In this document: in pieces, positions 21,636-34,473 of the stretch
How positions within the stretch are numbered: position 1 is the stretch's first letter
How the letters are laid out: every line of letters begins with the position of its first letter
NCBI GenBank assembly: GCA_963920705.1
Contig: OY987228.1
Coordinates: forward strand, 16,802,687-16,866,686
From: Odiellus spinosus
Lineage: Eukaryota > Arthropoda > Arachnida > Opiliones > Phalangiidae
Direction: 5' to 3'
DNA length: 64,000 nucleotides
Made by a program: the position numbers and the translations under genes
Notes under the pieces: model-generated
The model's database searches: none
Told to the model about the DNA's origin: nothing
The model's input: the letters and a program-made list of their open reading frames with translations, nothing else

Positions 21636-23381
21636 CTTTTTGACTTAATATGTACGATCCATTCCAGTTGGCAATACTAATTGTATCATTAAAATATAAG
21701 CTGGACAAGTTGGGTAACCAAAAAAGGTCGAATTTTTGCTGACTCCTCTATAGTTGAGTCAAAAAATGTATCGTCTGGAAAAGGCCTAGGAAGATGAACC
21801 TTCTATTTCGAGATTTAAGAGTTCAAAATCTTTTCGATTACTGTAGATAAAAAAGCCTAAAACTAGGACTGTGGTTATATATAGTCGCGGTGTGTGCGGG
21901 GGTTAATCGGAGAATTCTTCTTATCATCCTCATCCCATATAGCTCTTAGTATAGTTGAAAGGTGAAAGGTCATCCCCTTTAGACCTATACCAATCTTACC
22001 TCCCCGATCCCGTATAATAGAATCGCGCCATCGCTCTGGTTATAATCGCCACTATTGAGAAAGAGAGAGAGAGAAAGAGATAGAAAACAACTGAGAGATA
22101 AAGACTACGCGAGCCCCGACTTGGACGATAGCCTTTGAAGTTGTAAAAGAAGACGAAGAAAAGTCCCTACCCTTAGAAAACGGTGTCTTCCAAATCCCAT
22201 TTCTATTTCGAAAAGCGTGCCGAGAATTCTGGCAACATCATTAAATTCGACGAAGGAGAGACGAGAGCGAGCGAGAGACCTAGGGATGATGGAGAAAGAA
22301 GACCAAGAGGGGGAAAAAAGAAAAAAAAAGACTGGAGAGACGAAGAAGAGCGAGAAAAAAGCCTGAGAGAGAATAAGAGAGAGAGAGCGGTGAATTCGTT
22401 CTAGCGTGAGACCTTTCCGGTATTCTTCAGATTATAACGAGCTTACTTAACAATAGTAGTAGTACGGAGAAATAAGCCTTTGCTACAAATCGAAGAATTG
22501 CCCTTTCTATATACATATACATGCCACTGTCCGTTCAAATTATTTGAATCAATGAATACGAAGTTAGACTTAAGTTCCATCCCACCGTACTTTCTCTTTC
22601 CCCCTTTTATCACTTCATTCGCTCAAACAACTCGAACAGGCTCAAATTCGAAAACCCGAAACGAATGCGAATGAAACGATATTAGAGGGCGATGAGAAAA
22701 ACTGCGTGTTAAGGTATGTGGGTAATTTCAACATCTCGAACTTTGCCCTTAATTCGGGTTCACGTCCTGGATGCGTGGACCATGTCCTATAGCTTTCTAT
22801 CTATATAAAAGGATTCCTTTTAATACACTTTTCTTCATCATCTATACCCCAAGCTCGACTGTAGTCAATTTCACTTTGATTTGACAGTAAAGCTCCGAGC
22901 TAGTCTTTCCTTATATTTGTTTGAAATCCAATTATATATCGTGAAGATAGGATAGCTTTGACGGTACTGAAAAATGTAGAAGGGACGCTTGCATCGGAGA
23001 TTCCGGGGTATCTTTACTCTCTCGCTCTTTCTCTCTCTCTCTCTCTGTCTTCTTCCGCTTCCGATTAAAAATGCATTTCCCTTGGAAACCTAATCGACTA
23101 TGGTCATTATAACGAGCCAACTTTTACGCTATTCTCTCTGTCCCCGAGTCGTTTTCTGGTCTCTTTATATTCCCTTTTAACGCTAATTAGGAGGAGCGAA
23201 GAGAACTAGAATTAGCCACGCGCACTTTCAACTTTTTTAAATAGGATATATTCTATCATTTCTTTTTCTTTGCCAATTATTTGGCCGGAATTTATATTCT
23301 TGCTTTTATATACTTTGTATCTTTGTCGTTAGATATCAGGTTTGTAATTATTTACAATTGAAGAGCGAAGGTTTAAAATTT
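21636..23381. other. Non-coding DNA, partly purine-rich
   Basis: Contains a GA-rich stretch at about 22050-22400 whose 73-codon plus-strand frame is Lys/Arg/Glu low complexity, and a CT microsatellite at about 23019-23047. No gene supported. Confidence 0.45.
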
Positions 23382-23512
23382 TTAAAGGGATAGCTAGATA
23401 AGTTATTTTTAATCGATTTAAACTGTTAAAATATTTAAAACCTATATCAAAAGGTTTCGCGGTAATTTACAGTTAATTATCGAAGTCGCGAACTAGACTC
23501 GCTAAGCCTAAA
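23382..23512 (+). repeat. Dispersed repeat family H, copy 1
   Basis: Pairs with 30204-30350. Both begin TTAAAGGGATA, share TATTTTTAATCGAT, AAACTGTTAA, and a 3' block AGTTAATTATC...AAGTCGCGAACT...CTCGCTAAG. The start looks like the TTAAAGGRR end of Kolobok/T2 elements, as in family C. A weak inverse of it, TATCTCTTTTAA, occurs near 23550. It may be a diverged TTAA-type MITE, but the right end is not secured. Confidence 0.55.
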
Positions 23513-24405
23513 ACAATTTTTTGTCCCCCGAGTCTATAGTATCTCTTTTAAACTAGAAATTTTTCTAATAATCGTATAAAAGTAAAATAGATCAAAGATT
23601 TACTGAGCTCGATGCATTTTCTAAACGTACGAGTTTATAATAATGTACAAACTATATAGAAAATGTTACCTTTGCTTTTTTGTCAAACTGGGTTGAAAAT
23701 AAATTTGAAGAGACTTTTTTTTTGCAAGTCCCGCGAGGTATTTGAAAAACGTAAGGGTTTTTGATACTCGGCTATGTTCTAGTTTGGTATCTTTCCTCTT
23801 TTTTTCCCCCCAGATTTCTCTTTCTCACTTGAAAAGTGACGCTTCTGGCATTCGTGGATTTTTATTTTTTTATTTCTTTTCCTTCGAGATGAACTCGAAA
23901 AGGGAGAAATATATTTACGAAATAAAGAGAAAAAAAAGAGGCAAAAAGATCTCCTCTAATTACATTCAAAGTCTTTTCCGCGCATTTTAGAGTGAGAGAT
24001 AGAAGCGTAGGAGGGAAAAAACGAAAAATCTCTTATGATAACTCAAGAAAGAATTCATATTTCATCAAGTTTTATTATTTTTTTTTTCTCGAAAAATATT
24101 TCAAAATATTCGACCGGTTTTTTTTTAGTTTCTTTCCCGCTTTTTTATATTATATTAAAGTTATATATTGCCAGAATGAATTTATTCTTATATTTTCAAC
24201 TTAAGGCCTTTTTTTAGTTATACATAATAAATTATTTTCTGGAATTTAAACTATTAGAGTTAATATTTCGTAATATTGTTAAAACATGGCAATACTTATG
24301 CTCAAATGTTTCAAGGATAAACCTTTGGTAATCTCACAAGGATTTAACGGTAATTAGGTGTAGGTATTCAAATTAGTGTTTGTTAACTTAAGATATATAT
24401 GCAAT
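23513..24405. other. AT-rich non-coding DNA
   Basis: Open frames of 60-82 codons at 23742-24217 are overlapping, Phe/Lys/Ile-rich and unrecognisable. No repeat seen. Confidence 0.45.
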
Positions 24406-24725
24406 TTTGAACCAATATAGATTCGTTTTCATGTTGACAAACTTTGATAATTTCAAATTACACTTTTGAACAAGAATTGATCAAAATAATAATAAATATG
24501 CACACTGTAGCTAATATATATGAACCATCCAATATCCCTTCGTTTTAAATGAATCATCCAGTATTTAGAATTGAACCTAAATTTAAATTTAAATCTTTTT
24601 CAAAGTTTAGAGCGAAGACTTTTTTATATTTGAACCTGAAATTTCAATCTACATATTGAAACCTTCAATTGTTTATAATTGAACCTTTTCATTGGAATCT
24701 TTTTCAATTTAACCTTCATGAACCA
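24406..24725. repeat. Decayed short tandem repeat around TTGAACC
   Basis: The motif TGAACC or a one-base variant occurs at about 24408, 24467, 24521, 24550, 24572, 24631, 24657, 24680 and 24719, mostly 22-31 bp apart or about twice that. Neighbouring units also share CAATTT or CATCCARTAT. This looks like an old minisatellite of roughly 26-29 bp that has lost its register. Moderate confidence because the composition is simple. Confidence 0.4.
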
Positions 24726-27700
24726 TTTCCATTAACCAACTCCCCTTTAACAAATAATTTAAAATACTAAATCTTATTTCAAAATATGATATGCCAACTA
24801 TTTGGCTTCATTCTTAACTGAAGAAATCTTAAACCCCACGCAATTTTATAAACTCGTTAGTTTTAATTCTATATTTATTCCGAGTTACTGGAACCCCAGG
24901 TCACTACTGTACGGAACTAGAATATTTTTCTAAAAATAAACTATACCGGTATGTAAAATACCCTTCCCGTAATTAAGGATAAATGGGTAGAGAAGCCGGT
25001 GTAACTCGATATCTCTCTCTCTCTCATTCCATCCACACGGACCTCCTCTTCATCTTCTTCCCACCCGTATCTCCATTTGCATTCTGATTCGTCATCAGGC
25101 ATTCGTTAATACATCTCTCGGAATGATACGTTCCAACGATTTTTAGCCGTCGGCCCCTGTTTTCTATTTCTTCGAGAGATGGGAAGCTCGAAAGGAAAAG
25201 CTGGGAAGTTTACCAAATCCCAATTTTGGTAGGGACCTAAATAGAGATAGAAAACCAGTTTTGAACGATGCGAATTTAGTACCCTTCGTAGGTTGTAACT
25301 CGATATATTTTTTGTTCAAAATTTGTTCGCGAGCACAGTGAAAGGCGGGGCGTATTTTTCCGCAACGTTACACTCCGTAGAAGATAAAATAGTTACTGGA
25401 AATAGATCTTGAATGAAAGAGTGTATTTGCTTTTTCATTTCGCCGGGATACGGGATTCGAAATTCGGAGCGACTGAGTTTTGGCAGAAAAGAATTTTGCG
25501 ATCGCTCGCCTCGGGGCGATACCCGATGCCCAATAATATAGGGCAGGTGGGGGTTAAAGGATGGGGTATACTGTGGAGTCCTAGAATAAGGGATATAGCA
25601 TCGTCGGTCGCCCGGCCGCCCGCGGAATCGCTATGCTAATGATAACATTTGAATGTTAATGGCCGAAATGTGTGGAAATCTGACGTATCGATCCCTATAA
25701 GCCGCTGAAGCGAGAGCGAGATATAGGGGGAGAGAGAAGCGATGTAGGAATACGAGTGTTGGGCTAGGATATAGAGAAAGAGAGAGGGTGGGACGGTAGG
25801 ATGTCTATGGTAATGAGGGAGACTCTCTCCCAGGATTGATTAGCGAGATTTGCATTCCTGGCTAGCTTCTTCCAGCTCTATAGACCCGGCGCTTCGTCCT
25901 CGATGTTGGGAGCTATATAGCGTAGAAAACGGAAGGGGGTTTTCATCCCCATCTCTGACGCGAGCTCTTACCTCCCTCCTTTTCCGGAAACTTACCCTCT
26001 GGCGTGTGTTCAGACTAGCTCCCGAAGCCTCCGAGTGAAGGGGTATACGTGTATTAGTCTCACGAATATATAAAAGGTTTTGGTCTATCCGCGGCTTTAT
26101 CCGTTAATCCCAACTTCCCCCTAGGTTATATTCTCTTAACTCGGGTATATACTAGCGTTCGTACGCCCTCTAATATTATTAAGTTGCCAAAATTTTAAGA
26201 CGTAATTATTAAAGCCGCGCGTATACTAATATAGAATGTAATTTTGCGTTCCCGCGTTTGCCTCTCAGCTTCTTCAGAAATCTCTTCCACGAAATGAAAT
26301 TCCAAATAAACATTCACCGAGATTGCTCAGACTTCCTTGTACTGTATTTAGTCCGTATATTTATGTTGTTCAAAACAGTGGCTCGTGTCAAATAGTTTTA
26401 TTCCCTATGAGAATTGTATATTATCATAAGTTCATAACATACTCGAGAAAAGTTTTTAACGCGGACATGCGCAATATACGAAAGACCTAGAAGGTGAAGC
26501 TGTTGATTCATGCCTTACCTAAAACTTCGTTTCCGGTAGCTGACTTGACGTCATTTGAAACGTCACGTGATTCCTTTGAATTCAAAGGCAACCAACTATT
26601 TAGCGTTCACCGGAAACGAGTGTAGCTTAATCCGTGGAAAAGGTTACTTACAAAACTATGCGCATCCGCCAATTCATTGCAACGACGCATGATGTTTTGT
26701 TAGTTACTACTTTTGCCACTTATTGACGTTAGAAAACGCTTATGAATCTATCAAGATAAGGTGTCCATTGTTAATAATCTTAGCGTATACATACTTCTCT
26801 GAAAAGCTATGACCTTTTGATAATATTGTGTACTATATTTTGGCCCGGTTTCTCTACAAAAGCGTATTTATACGCGAATCGGGACCCAAGAGTAAGTTGA
26901 GAGGGAATAAATATACATTATTAAAAGTTAAAAGGAATTTGGCGGAGCGTTGAATTTTCTCGTGTTGCACCCACCTCGCCTCTTTTACATTTAATTACGC
27001 ATTTCAGCCTCCTTAGGGCCCTGACATATATTACGCAATTCGTTATATAATGTTTAAAGGAAAAATAAAAGTTTAAAAATGGACCTCCAGTTAAATTTTC
27101 AGAAACAGCTTGTTAAAAAATGTAAAAGAAATTTTTTTCTATTAATTGTGGCTCGACTCCTTATATATCTGTTGAAAGTTGAATCAAAGTTTGGCCCAAT
27201 TTTTGCCTTCAGGGAAATTCAAATTTCTCTAAAAACCTTTTTGACAGTTGTACAGATAGATATAGAGACAATAATTTTTTCCAAAATCAATATTAGGTCA
27301 AATTGTATAGTTTTGAAGTTTAGGATGGGATGTTGTGTAAATGGTAAGCGTATATGCTGAAAGGCTCTCTGTATTATATTATCCGAAATTGAGGATCATA
27401 CGCGACGTTTAATTTATTCGTATAAGGAAGATTTCCTGCACGGTGTACTCGCGATGTTGGAAGTATACGTTTATAGCTATAGTAGCTACTGGGTTTGACG
27501 TTGCTTATCTTTATAGAAGAGTCGGGTCTGTTTTCGGGCGAGCGGGAAAGACTAGAACGAATAGAATAATTAAGCGAATTCATTAAACTTTGTAAAGAGA
27601 AAAGGGCCGAGCGTTGTTTGTCGGCGAGTTCCTCCCGAGAATAACCCCGTGACAAATTGTAGAAGCCAGGCGAAACGCGTCCTAGAAATGGGGAAGATGC

Positions 27701-28824
27701 TAGAAAGTTAGGCTCAGAAGCTAAGGGTAGTTTCTACGTTCCTCTTCTATTTGAATGGTCCTTGTCACTAGGACGTTCCACGCCCGGCAATATGAGCTTG
27801 GATGGTGGTATTTCTCCATCCCCACTCTACGTTTAAAAGAGACTGTGAAATAAGAGAGAAAGACTAATTAATGCGCCAATCGTCCCGAGGTTTGCCGGAA
27901 CCCAATTTCTCCTTCCGCGCTTTCCTCCCAGAGGGATTACTGTCCTTTACGGTCTCAAATTTAACTCTCCGTAGCTTTGTCAAAAGGGAATAGAGAACTA
28001 GATAGGGAATGGTGATAAAAATGACTTCTAGGGAATTCGCTTTTCGACCATCGGTGTTGAATTGTCGGTATTAACGATCCGAGACAGCGTGGCCGCGCGC
28101 GCTTAGATCTCGTCGTCTATTAATTTCGCCTTAATCATATTAACTGTTAGCTTGACAAGCGACGCTAGTTGCCCGCCTCTATATTCGTTTTGTCGTTCTC
28201 TTTGTTCGAATGAATTTTGATTTTTGCGTTAAAGGGACGAAGAAAATCTTTAATTCGTTATGTAGTCTGTTCCATCTTCAGTGGACAGAGCCCTCATGCG
28301 CTTTAATTTTGCTCGCGTTGCAAAGTAGACGTGGAATAGACTATGGTTTCTTTGTTTTACGCGTTTTCCTATGATTATCCCTTGAGAACGTCGGGCTAGA
28401 AAATTAGAGACGTATTTACTGCATATTTAAATATATATACGTAGCATAGTTTAGATTTTTCCACTATTTCTACCTTGATTTCCCTTAAGTTCACAGATAC
28501 GCATCCTCTTAAATATACAAAAATATTAGTGAAATTTGTTTTGTACCCAAAATATAATTCAATGCTTTGATGATTTAAGTATCAAAACCAGATAAGTCAA
28601 ATAAAATTTAAATAAACTCCAAAATGTTAAAAATCTAGAGTAATCTCATGCAAGGACGTAACATTCAAAACGTTCAAAATATTAACAAAAATTTCAGGAA
28701 ATCAAAGAAGATATATGCGGTAAAGATATGATTCGTAATCATATTTCGCTATACTATAGCGGGCGTTTTTACTTTCGGACGATTACCCAATGTTGGTTTA
28801 AATTTATTGAAACAGAAATGTTAT
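24726..28824. other. Non-coding DNA with CpG-rich patch and a local palindrome
   Basis: CpG-richer sequence spans about 25400-26040 with 62- and 76-codon frames lacking domains. At 26528-26618, CGTTTCCGGT and its inverse ACCGGAAACG flank the perfect palindrome CCTTTGAATTCAAAGG (26573-26588) and a TGACGTCA (CRE-like) site. Frames of 93 codons at 27079-27360 (+) and 27374-27655 (-) have no recognisable family. Confidence 0.45.
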
Positions 28825-29210
28825 TTAAAGGGAGAATGCAACCTAAAAATAATTGTTTTTATCGTTTCCTTAACGTTTAAATAGACCTAATCCACCTGTA
28901 AAAGGTTTTACAAACAATTATTAAACTATATAGAAATAAAATTAAAACTTACCATCAAAATAGGCTTAGCTGGATTCATGGATAGCATAAATTTCGTTGC
29001 ATTGATTAGCAAAGGCCCGTCGTTAAGGAGAGATCTCCATTCGATTGGTTGCTTACCCATCAATGCGAACAAATTCACAATCTCCATTCATTCAGCTAAG
29101 CCTATTTTCCGGTTAAGTTTCAAATTTATTTCTAGTTTAATATTTGTTTTTACTAGTCGATTAGCCAATCGATAAAAACCATTTTTGGTTAGGTTGCATT
29201 CGCTCTTTAA
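28825..29210. mobile_element. Family C long-hairpin MITE, copy 2
   Basis: TTAA at 28825-28828 and 29207-29210. The core begins AGGGAGAATGCAACCTAAAA and ends in its inverse with one change (GCATTCGCTCT). The outer arms, including AAAATAGGCTTAGCTGGATTC and its inverse, match copies 1, 3 and 4. The hairpin tip (about 28980-29080) is different from the other copies, so the loop has been replaced or has diverged. No coding sequence. Confidence 0.8.
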
Positions 29211-30203
29211 CGCGTGTATCTATATACGTAACCTGTATGATAAAAAGTCATCAAGTAGCTAAATGGTTTTCGCAGAGATATGCCACCGTATACTTTCGTA
29301 TCCATTTGCGACCCCAACAACCGCCTAATCTCCTTATATTCTAAATGGAGCGAATTTCGTGTCGTTTAACTCGGCTCGACTTTGCTGATTTAATGTTAAA
29401 GCTCATTTACAATATATATCCATTTTTGCACTTTGTAAAATGCTAAATCGTCGAAAAATATAGAGATTATGTATTTTGTCACAGATTGGACAAATGGAGA
29501 TTCAATGGCGCTTCCCAAAATCACCTATTATATATCCTCTACTTTAATAACCACACAATTTACGATTAACGTGTACAAAATCTTTACTGTAGAACATAAA
29601 ATATATACTTGAAACAATGTCATAATCAGAGGTTTATTATCGTTATCAAACCCACAAAGTTTCAGTAACATTTAAATTTACATGTATATATTTTACTGGT
29701 ACCCTCTAATTTAAAAGTTGGTGTTTTCAAATATGCAGTTAGGACAAAAATTTGCATCGTAAAAGTCGTATTACAATTGAAATTAAAGTTTGTTCCTAGG
29801 TTTTAACTCGATTGTATATAATTTTCCCATTTTGAAATCACCCAAATTGCCAACCCCCCTTAAATTAAAATAAATTTACACCCATTTCATTTTAAAAACC
29901 AATTTATAGAGCAGCCGGATCTCGTTTAAATATAAGTGTACGCCCATTTTACTGTCGGGTTAAACCACGCATCGACTCTAAAATGTCTGAAATATAATTA
30001 CTCATATCTCCATAATACGCTATCTCCCATATCATCCAAGCAAAATGCAGTTTTCCCCTTACCTTATTTTAAAAATAGGAGCTTAAAGGGAAACTCCGAG
30101 GTAAGAAATGGAAGAAACTGCGTGTTTAAATCAATTTCTGATGTTTAACCAGGTTTGAATTTCGTAGAAATCAGTAATAGGGTCAATCAGATTAAGCCCT
30201 CTT
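29211..30203. other. AT-rich non-coding DNA
   Basis: No gene, hairpin or dispersed repeat recognised. Confidence 0.45.
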
Positions 30204-30350
30204 TTAAAGGGATACAAGGTATTTTTAATCGATAGTTAATAAACTGTTAACATACTCGTAAAAACAACACCAAAACTCTCCAAAGCTTTAGCGGTCATTT
30301 AAAGTTAATTATCCAAAGTCGCGAACTGAACCCGCTAAGTCTAAATCGAT
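30204..30350 (+). repeat. Dispersed repeat family H, copy 2
   Basis: Begins TTAAAGGGATA as copy 1 does and ends with AAGTCGCGAACTGAACCCGC, then TAAGTCTAAA. It is about 15 bp longer than copy 1 through small indels. A possible third fragment with CGTCGCGAACTGAACTTAAA lies near 51383. Confidence 0.55.
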
Positions 30351-30539
30351 GCGAATAAATTTTAGATTGCAAAAATTTTCGAGAAAACGGAATTGCTGAT
30401 GCCAATGAAATAATTACAATCGCTAGTCAACCATTTTAAGCCTAACGCGCCTTCTTTATAACTAATATCTCTTCGATTCAATTAATAATACGATCCATTT
30501 CAGAAACGAACTCTCATTGTCGTCAGCAATTGAGAACTT

Positions 30540-30625
30540 GTTTAATTTGGGAAAATTCCCACATTCTTAATTTGAGGCAAGGGTGGCGCTGGTTTAGTTA
30601 GGTCTTTCCGGTTACGCATATATGA
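30540..30625 (+). repeat. Dispersed repeat family G, copy 2
   Basis: Core TTAATTTGAGGCAAGGGTGG, then CGCTGGTTTAG, shared with copy 1 at 20434-20461. Alignable flanks extend from TTTAATTTGG to TTACGCATAT. Same orientation as copy 1. Confidence 0.65.
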
Positions 30626-31270
30626 ACAAGGGGCAAGTGACATTTTTGCTTCACGCGTCATAGTAAATACTATATTTTATTTGCATTGATCAGCAATTTA
30701 TTCCTTTTATTTAAACCTGAAATTTATTCAAGCCTAATTTTCCAATTTTAACAATTATAGCACGAAACTCTTACCGAATTTTGATAGCGCTGTTAAAGGC
30801 GAGCCTATTCTGATGGCCAATTACACATCTACTTGAAATTCAAACCCGAACTTTAGAAATTATGTTAAACTCTCAAAATTATTTTCCTTCAATTTTTATT
30901 TGGTATTTTTCCTTTAAAAGAGTAGTTTATCTTATTTCTGCAGACTACAGAAAATTGAGTCGTTATCTCTTTAGTATCTAGTTTCGCAACGCGAATTAAC
31001 GCCCGTTCTTTCTCTATATAGATCGCTTTAAACAATTTCTAAAGCGTTATAGCCCAGTCTCCCCCACCCCACCCTTCATCTCCAAACATCGAGATCGTTT
31101 AAAGTTTGAGTTTTGCGTCGATCTAATTGCGGGGAATACAGTATATTATATAAGAGACTGTATATTATAGCCTCGCGTAGAAACCCCCACCCCATCATCC
31201 TCTCATTGTTTTAACGGATTGTCATTAATCTTCCGATATCCAGTGACGTTTAAAGAGGGTCGAGCTAGGA
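30626..31270. other. AT-rich non-coding DNA
   Basis: Nothing recognised. It leads into the TA tract. Confidence 0.45.
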
Positions 31271-31277
31271 CATACAT

Positions 31278-31421
<144 letters not shown>

Positions 31422-31429
31422 AGAGAATC

Positions 31430-33660
31430 TCGCCTGATCCTCAGCTCCCATCTTTTGCACCCCATCCTACATAGTATGTATCTTTAAAGGCCAAGTCTCA
31501 TGAAAAATCTTAGTTTAGTTTTTTACTTAGAACCTGCTCGTTGAGAGTTTTGAAATGAGATAAATTACGTTAAAGTTCATCCTTGGGATCAATTTTATCA
31601 CATTTGAATGTATATAAAGTGATATGGGGGTGAAATGGACCCTGTATATCCCAAATATTTTTTCAATTAAAGGGACTCAAGTTTAGGCAGCGGTGGTCAG
31701 TTTGAAAACTTCAGTGTAAAGTCTCTTAACAATGAAAGAGACATTTCTCAAAAGAAAACCTAAGCTCTAGTCTCTTTTATATATTCTCTTCGGAGCTTGT
31801 GACGTCATAAACCACTTGAAACACGAATAAATTGATCTTTTTGATGAATTTGTGTTGAACGCGTGTAATGTTTCATGCCGATTCTGATATATTTATATTT
31901 AAAACTCAATTATTAACGAAAAAAAGTTTGCATTTAAATTAAACTTAGTTTCGAAAAAATGGAATTACTAGCTTCGAAGGTTAATTTGAACATTCAAATT
32001 GGTTTGAAATCAACGTAGGTTTAGTTAAGCGTGCTTTTTAAAATGGTTTTGGTCGATTTTGATACATAATTGATCTCTCAATACAACTTACACGAAAGAT
32101 TTTATCCGCGAGATTAGCTCTTTAAACGGCAACCAGCGTATCTCTGATTAAATTTGGTTTCCCTTATTGCCCTGCATAATTGTCCAATTATTCGCGTTAC
32201 GCCTTTCGCTCGCGGAACGCGACGTTTTACGCGAGCTTTTCTCCCGTCCGCCTTTATACTTCGAGCACTCACCGAGTGCCTGCCTGGATATTGGCAGTTT
32301 AAATATCCCCTCACTTTCAGCAAACTTTCCCTGGAATTTGATTAGTTTAGAACGTCGTGAAAACTACGCTTCGACCTTTTCTAATGATAGGGCAAACAAT
32401 TTTCGCTTTCCATCCCCCCTATCATTCTATTGAACGATTTTTTTTATATCACCGTCCATGGTTTGACCATCAATTCTAGAATGTTATAATTTACTGTAGG
32501 ATTTGGCAAACTCGCTTTGAAGGTTTTAGACGATTTTAACATAATTCTATAATGAAACCCAAGTGAAATGGGAGTTATCTTAGAATGTCTGGCAACTAGA
32601 ATTCACTCTTAAGCGAATTATTTAAAATTAGTGAAGCGAAGGAATCTACTCCAATAATATTAGGAAATTATGTAACTACATCCTTGCTAAGCGTAAAATT
32701 AACATTGCTTACTATGTTTTGTGATAATTTTACGTGAATGCAATATAGAATTTGGCAGCTCTTAGAACTGTAGCAATTTTTACCTACAATACATCAGGAA
32801 CCATAATAATATGCAAGTCGTAATCATAAAGATTCGTTTAGATCCTTTACTCTCGTACAAGCGCAATTTTCAAGTTTTATATACTTACGTTCAAGCGCAG
32901 TTGGCGTATTAGGAATAGCTGAGACATTTTGACGCGTTAAATTAGACCTCAAAGGCAAGAAAGTCTTACGCTCTAACTTCTGTTGAATACAGTGTACAAC
33001 AATCTTAATGGGCTACGGATGCCAGATTCTAAACAAAACCCCTAAAATAACTCTTTTGTATTTTCTTTTACGTCCTTACTTAATCTTAAGATGGATATCA
33101 ACCCCCGCACGTATGAATATATAGGGTTATGGGTTTTTGGGTTGGTTAAGGACTAATGCTAACCGGATATAAGACCGTATAATTGCGAGACCTTCTTCTG
33201 ACCCCTTGGCGTAAAACGTGGGGTAAAAACGCGGACCCGAAATTTCCGGACCAACTCTTGAACGAACGTAATTCTCATTTATCATCTTAACTCGGTTCTC
33301 CTCGCTTTCTAGCTCTCGCATGGTCTCCTTTTCTTTTTTCTCCATTTCCTTTGGCGTCGTGTTAAGAGCTCTATACCGTTTCCTTCATAGTTCTTCGAGT
33401 CTTGAGGGTGGAAACAGAACTAGAAAGGATAAAAAAAAAAGTCAGTTTTCCGTGCGGAACACTCGTAAAAAATAATACGCGCTGGCTTTTCCAATTACCA
33501 GGCCACGGAAAAAGTGGAACGCGATGCGACGAGTGTCGCTGGGTATACGCTATATAAAAGGGAGGGCGAAGAGGAAAATAATTCATTGATTCTCCTTCTA
33601 AAAATAAGGATAATCTGAATCCTAATCAAAAGACGCCAAACCTTTGACTTCATAAAATCC
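31430..33660. other. Non-coding DNA
   Basis: Frames of 63-88 codons on both strands overlap at 32114-32433, a slightly GC-richer patch. None has a recognisable domain. No repeat recognised. Confidence 0.45.
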
Positions 33661-33667
33661 CCGCTTG

Positions 33668-33886
33668 TAGATTAAATAGACATAATCCCAAAGTACAAAA
33701 ATCTTAAAAAAAATATAAAACTAGAACGAAATTTGAAGCATACCATCAAAATAGGCTTAGCTGGGTTCATGGAGATCACCTGGACTCCCCATATAATTAC
33801 TAGCGACCAATGACATTGATCGATGACTCTTCTATAGGGAATGCAGGATCTCCATGATCAATGTCATTAGTTGCTAGTCCTTATAG
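33668..33886. mobile_element. Family C MITE, copy 3, truncated and rearranged
   Basis: It keeps the left arm (TAAATAGACATAATCC..., CAAAATAGGCTTAGCTGG) and the hairpin tip. It lacks the TTAA ends and the whole right arm beyond GGATCTCCATGA. Directly after that, an inverted second copy of the tip (GATCAATGTCATTAGTTGCT, from 33855) faces the first (CTAGCGACCAATGACATTGA, from 33800). Confidence 0.7.
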
Positions 33887-34261
33887 AAAAAAACCTTCTC
33901 GTTAACCTCCCTTTGAAGCTGTAGTCGCGAAGGAACTATATATGAAAGAGATCGTCCTTATATAGTACCTCAGTCTCATTCCACCCTCGAACTGTTAATT
34001 AAAGATTCGTTTTCGGTGTTCCACTTTTTACTCTCGCGCTTATATGAAGAGAAAAAAAATCGAGACTTTCGTGGTCAATGGCGAAAAAGTATATTCGTGA
34101 GGGAAATGAAAGTATGTCCGAATTTGGAGAAGTTGACTTGCTGGATTAGTATTTAAATAATTACCGAGGGAATTGATTATATGGAAGTTTAAAAAAAATT
34201 ACGTAGAGATTTTAAGATTTAAACCAGAATTACTTACGATTTTGGAAGTTAATTTAATAAA
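33887..34261. other. AT-rich non-coding DNA
   Basis: Nothing recognised. Confidence 0.45.
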
Positions 34262-34473
34262 CCATGATGTTGTCACCTATTTGAGTAGCATTTCCGAAAA
34301 GATCGTTAAAAAACGATTGGAATATATGTATGAAATAAAGAAGTTAACATTGACAACTTCGAAATTTAAAACAAAACATTCCCCGTATACTACGTCATCA
34401 CTACGGTCGATATCGCTTGGCAATTATAGAGGCTACAGTTGATTCTCGCCCAGTCTTTTACCTGCGAAGTACT
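34262..34473 (+). repeat. Dispersed repeat family J, copy 1
   Basis: Shares with 55881-56115 the blocks GAGTAGCATTT, AAAGATCGTTAAAAAAC, TTCGAAATTT, TACGTCAYCACTAYG and TTCTCGC in the same order and similar spacing. An 89-codon open frame that starts with TTG (34173-34442) covers part of it. In copy 2 the same frame is soon closed, so the similarity is not protein conservation. It is likely an old interspersed element of unknown class. Confidence 0.6.
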
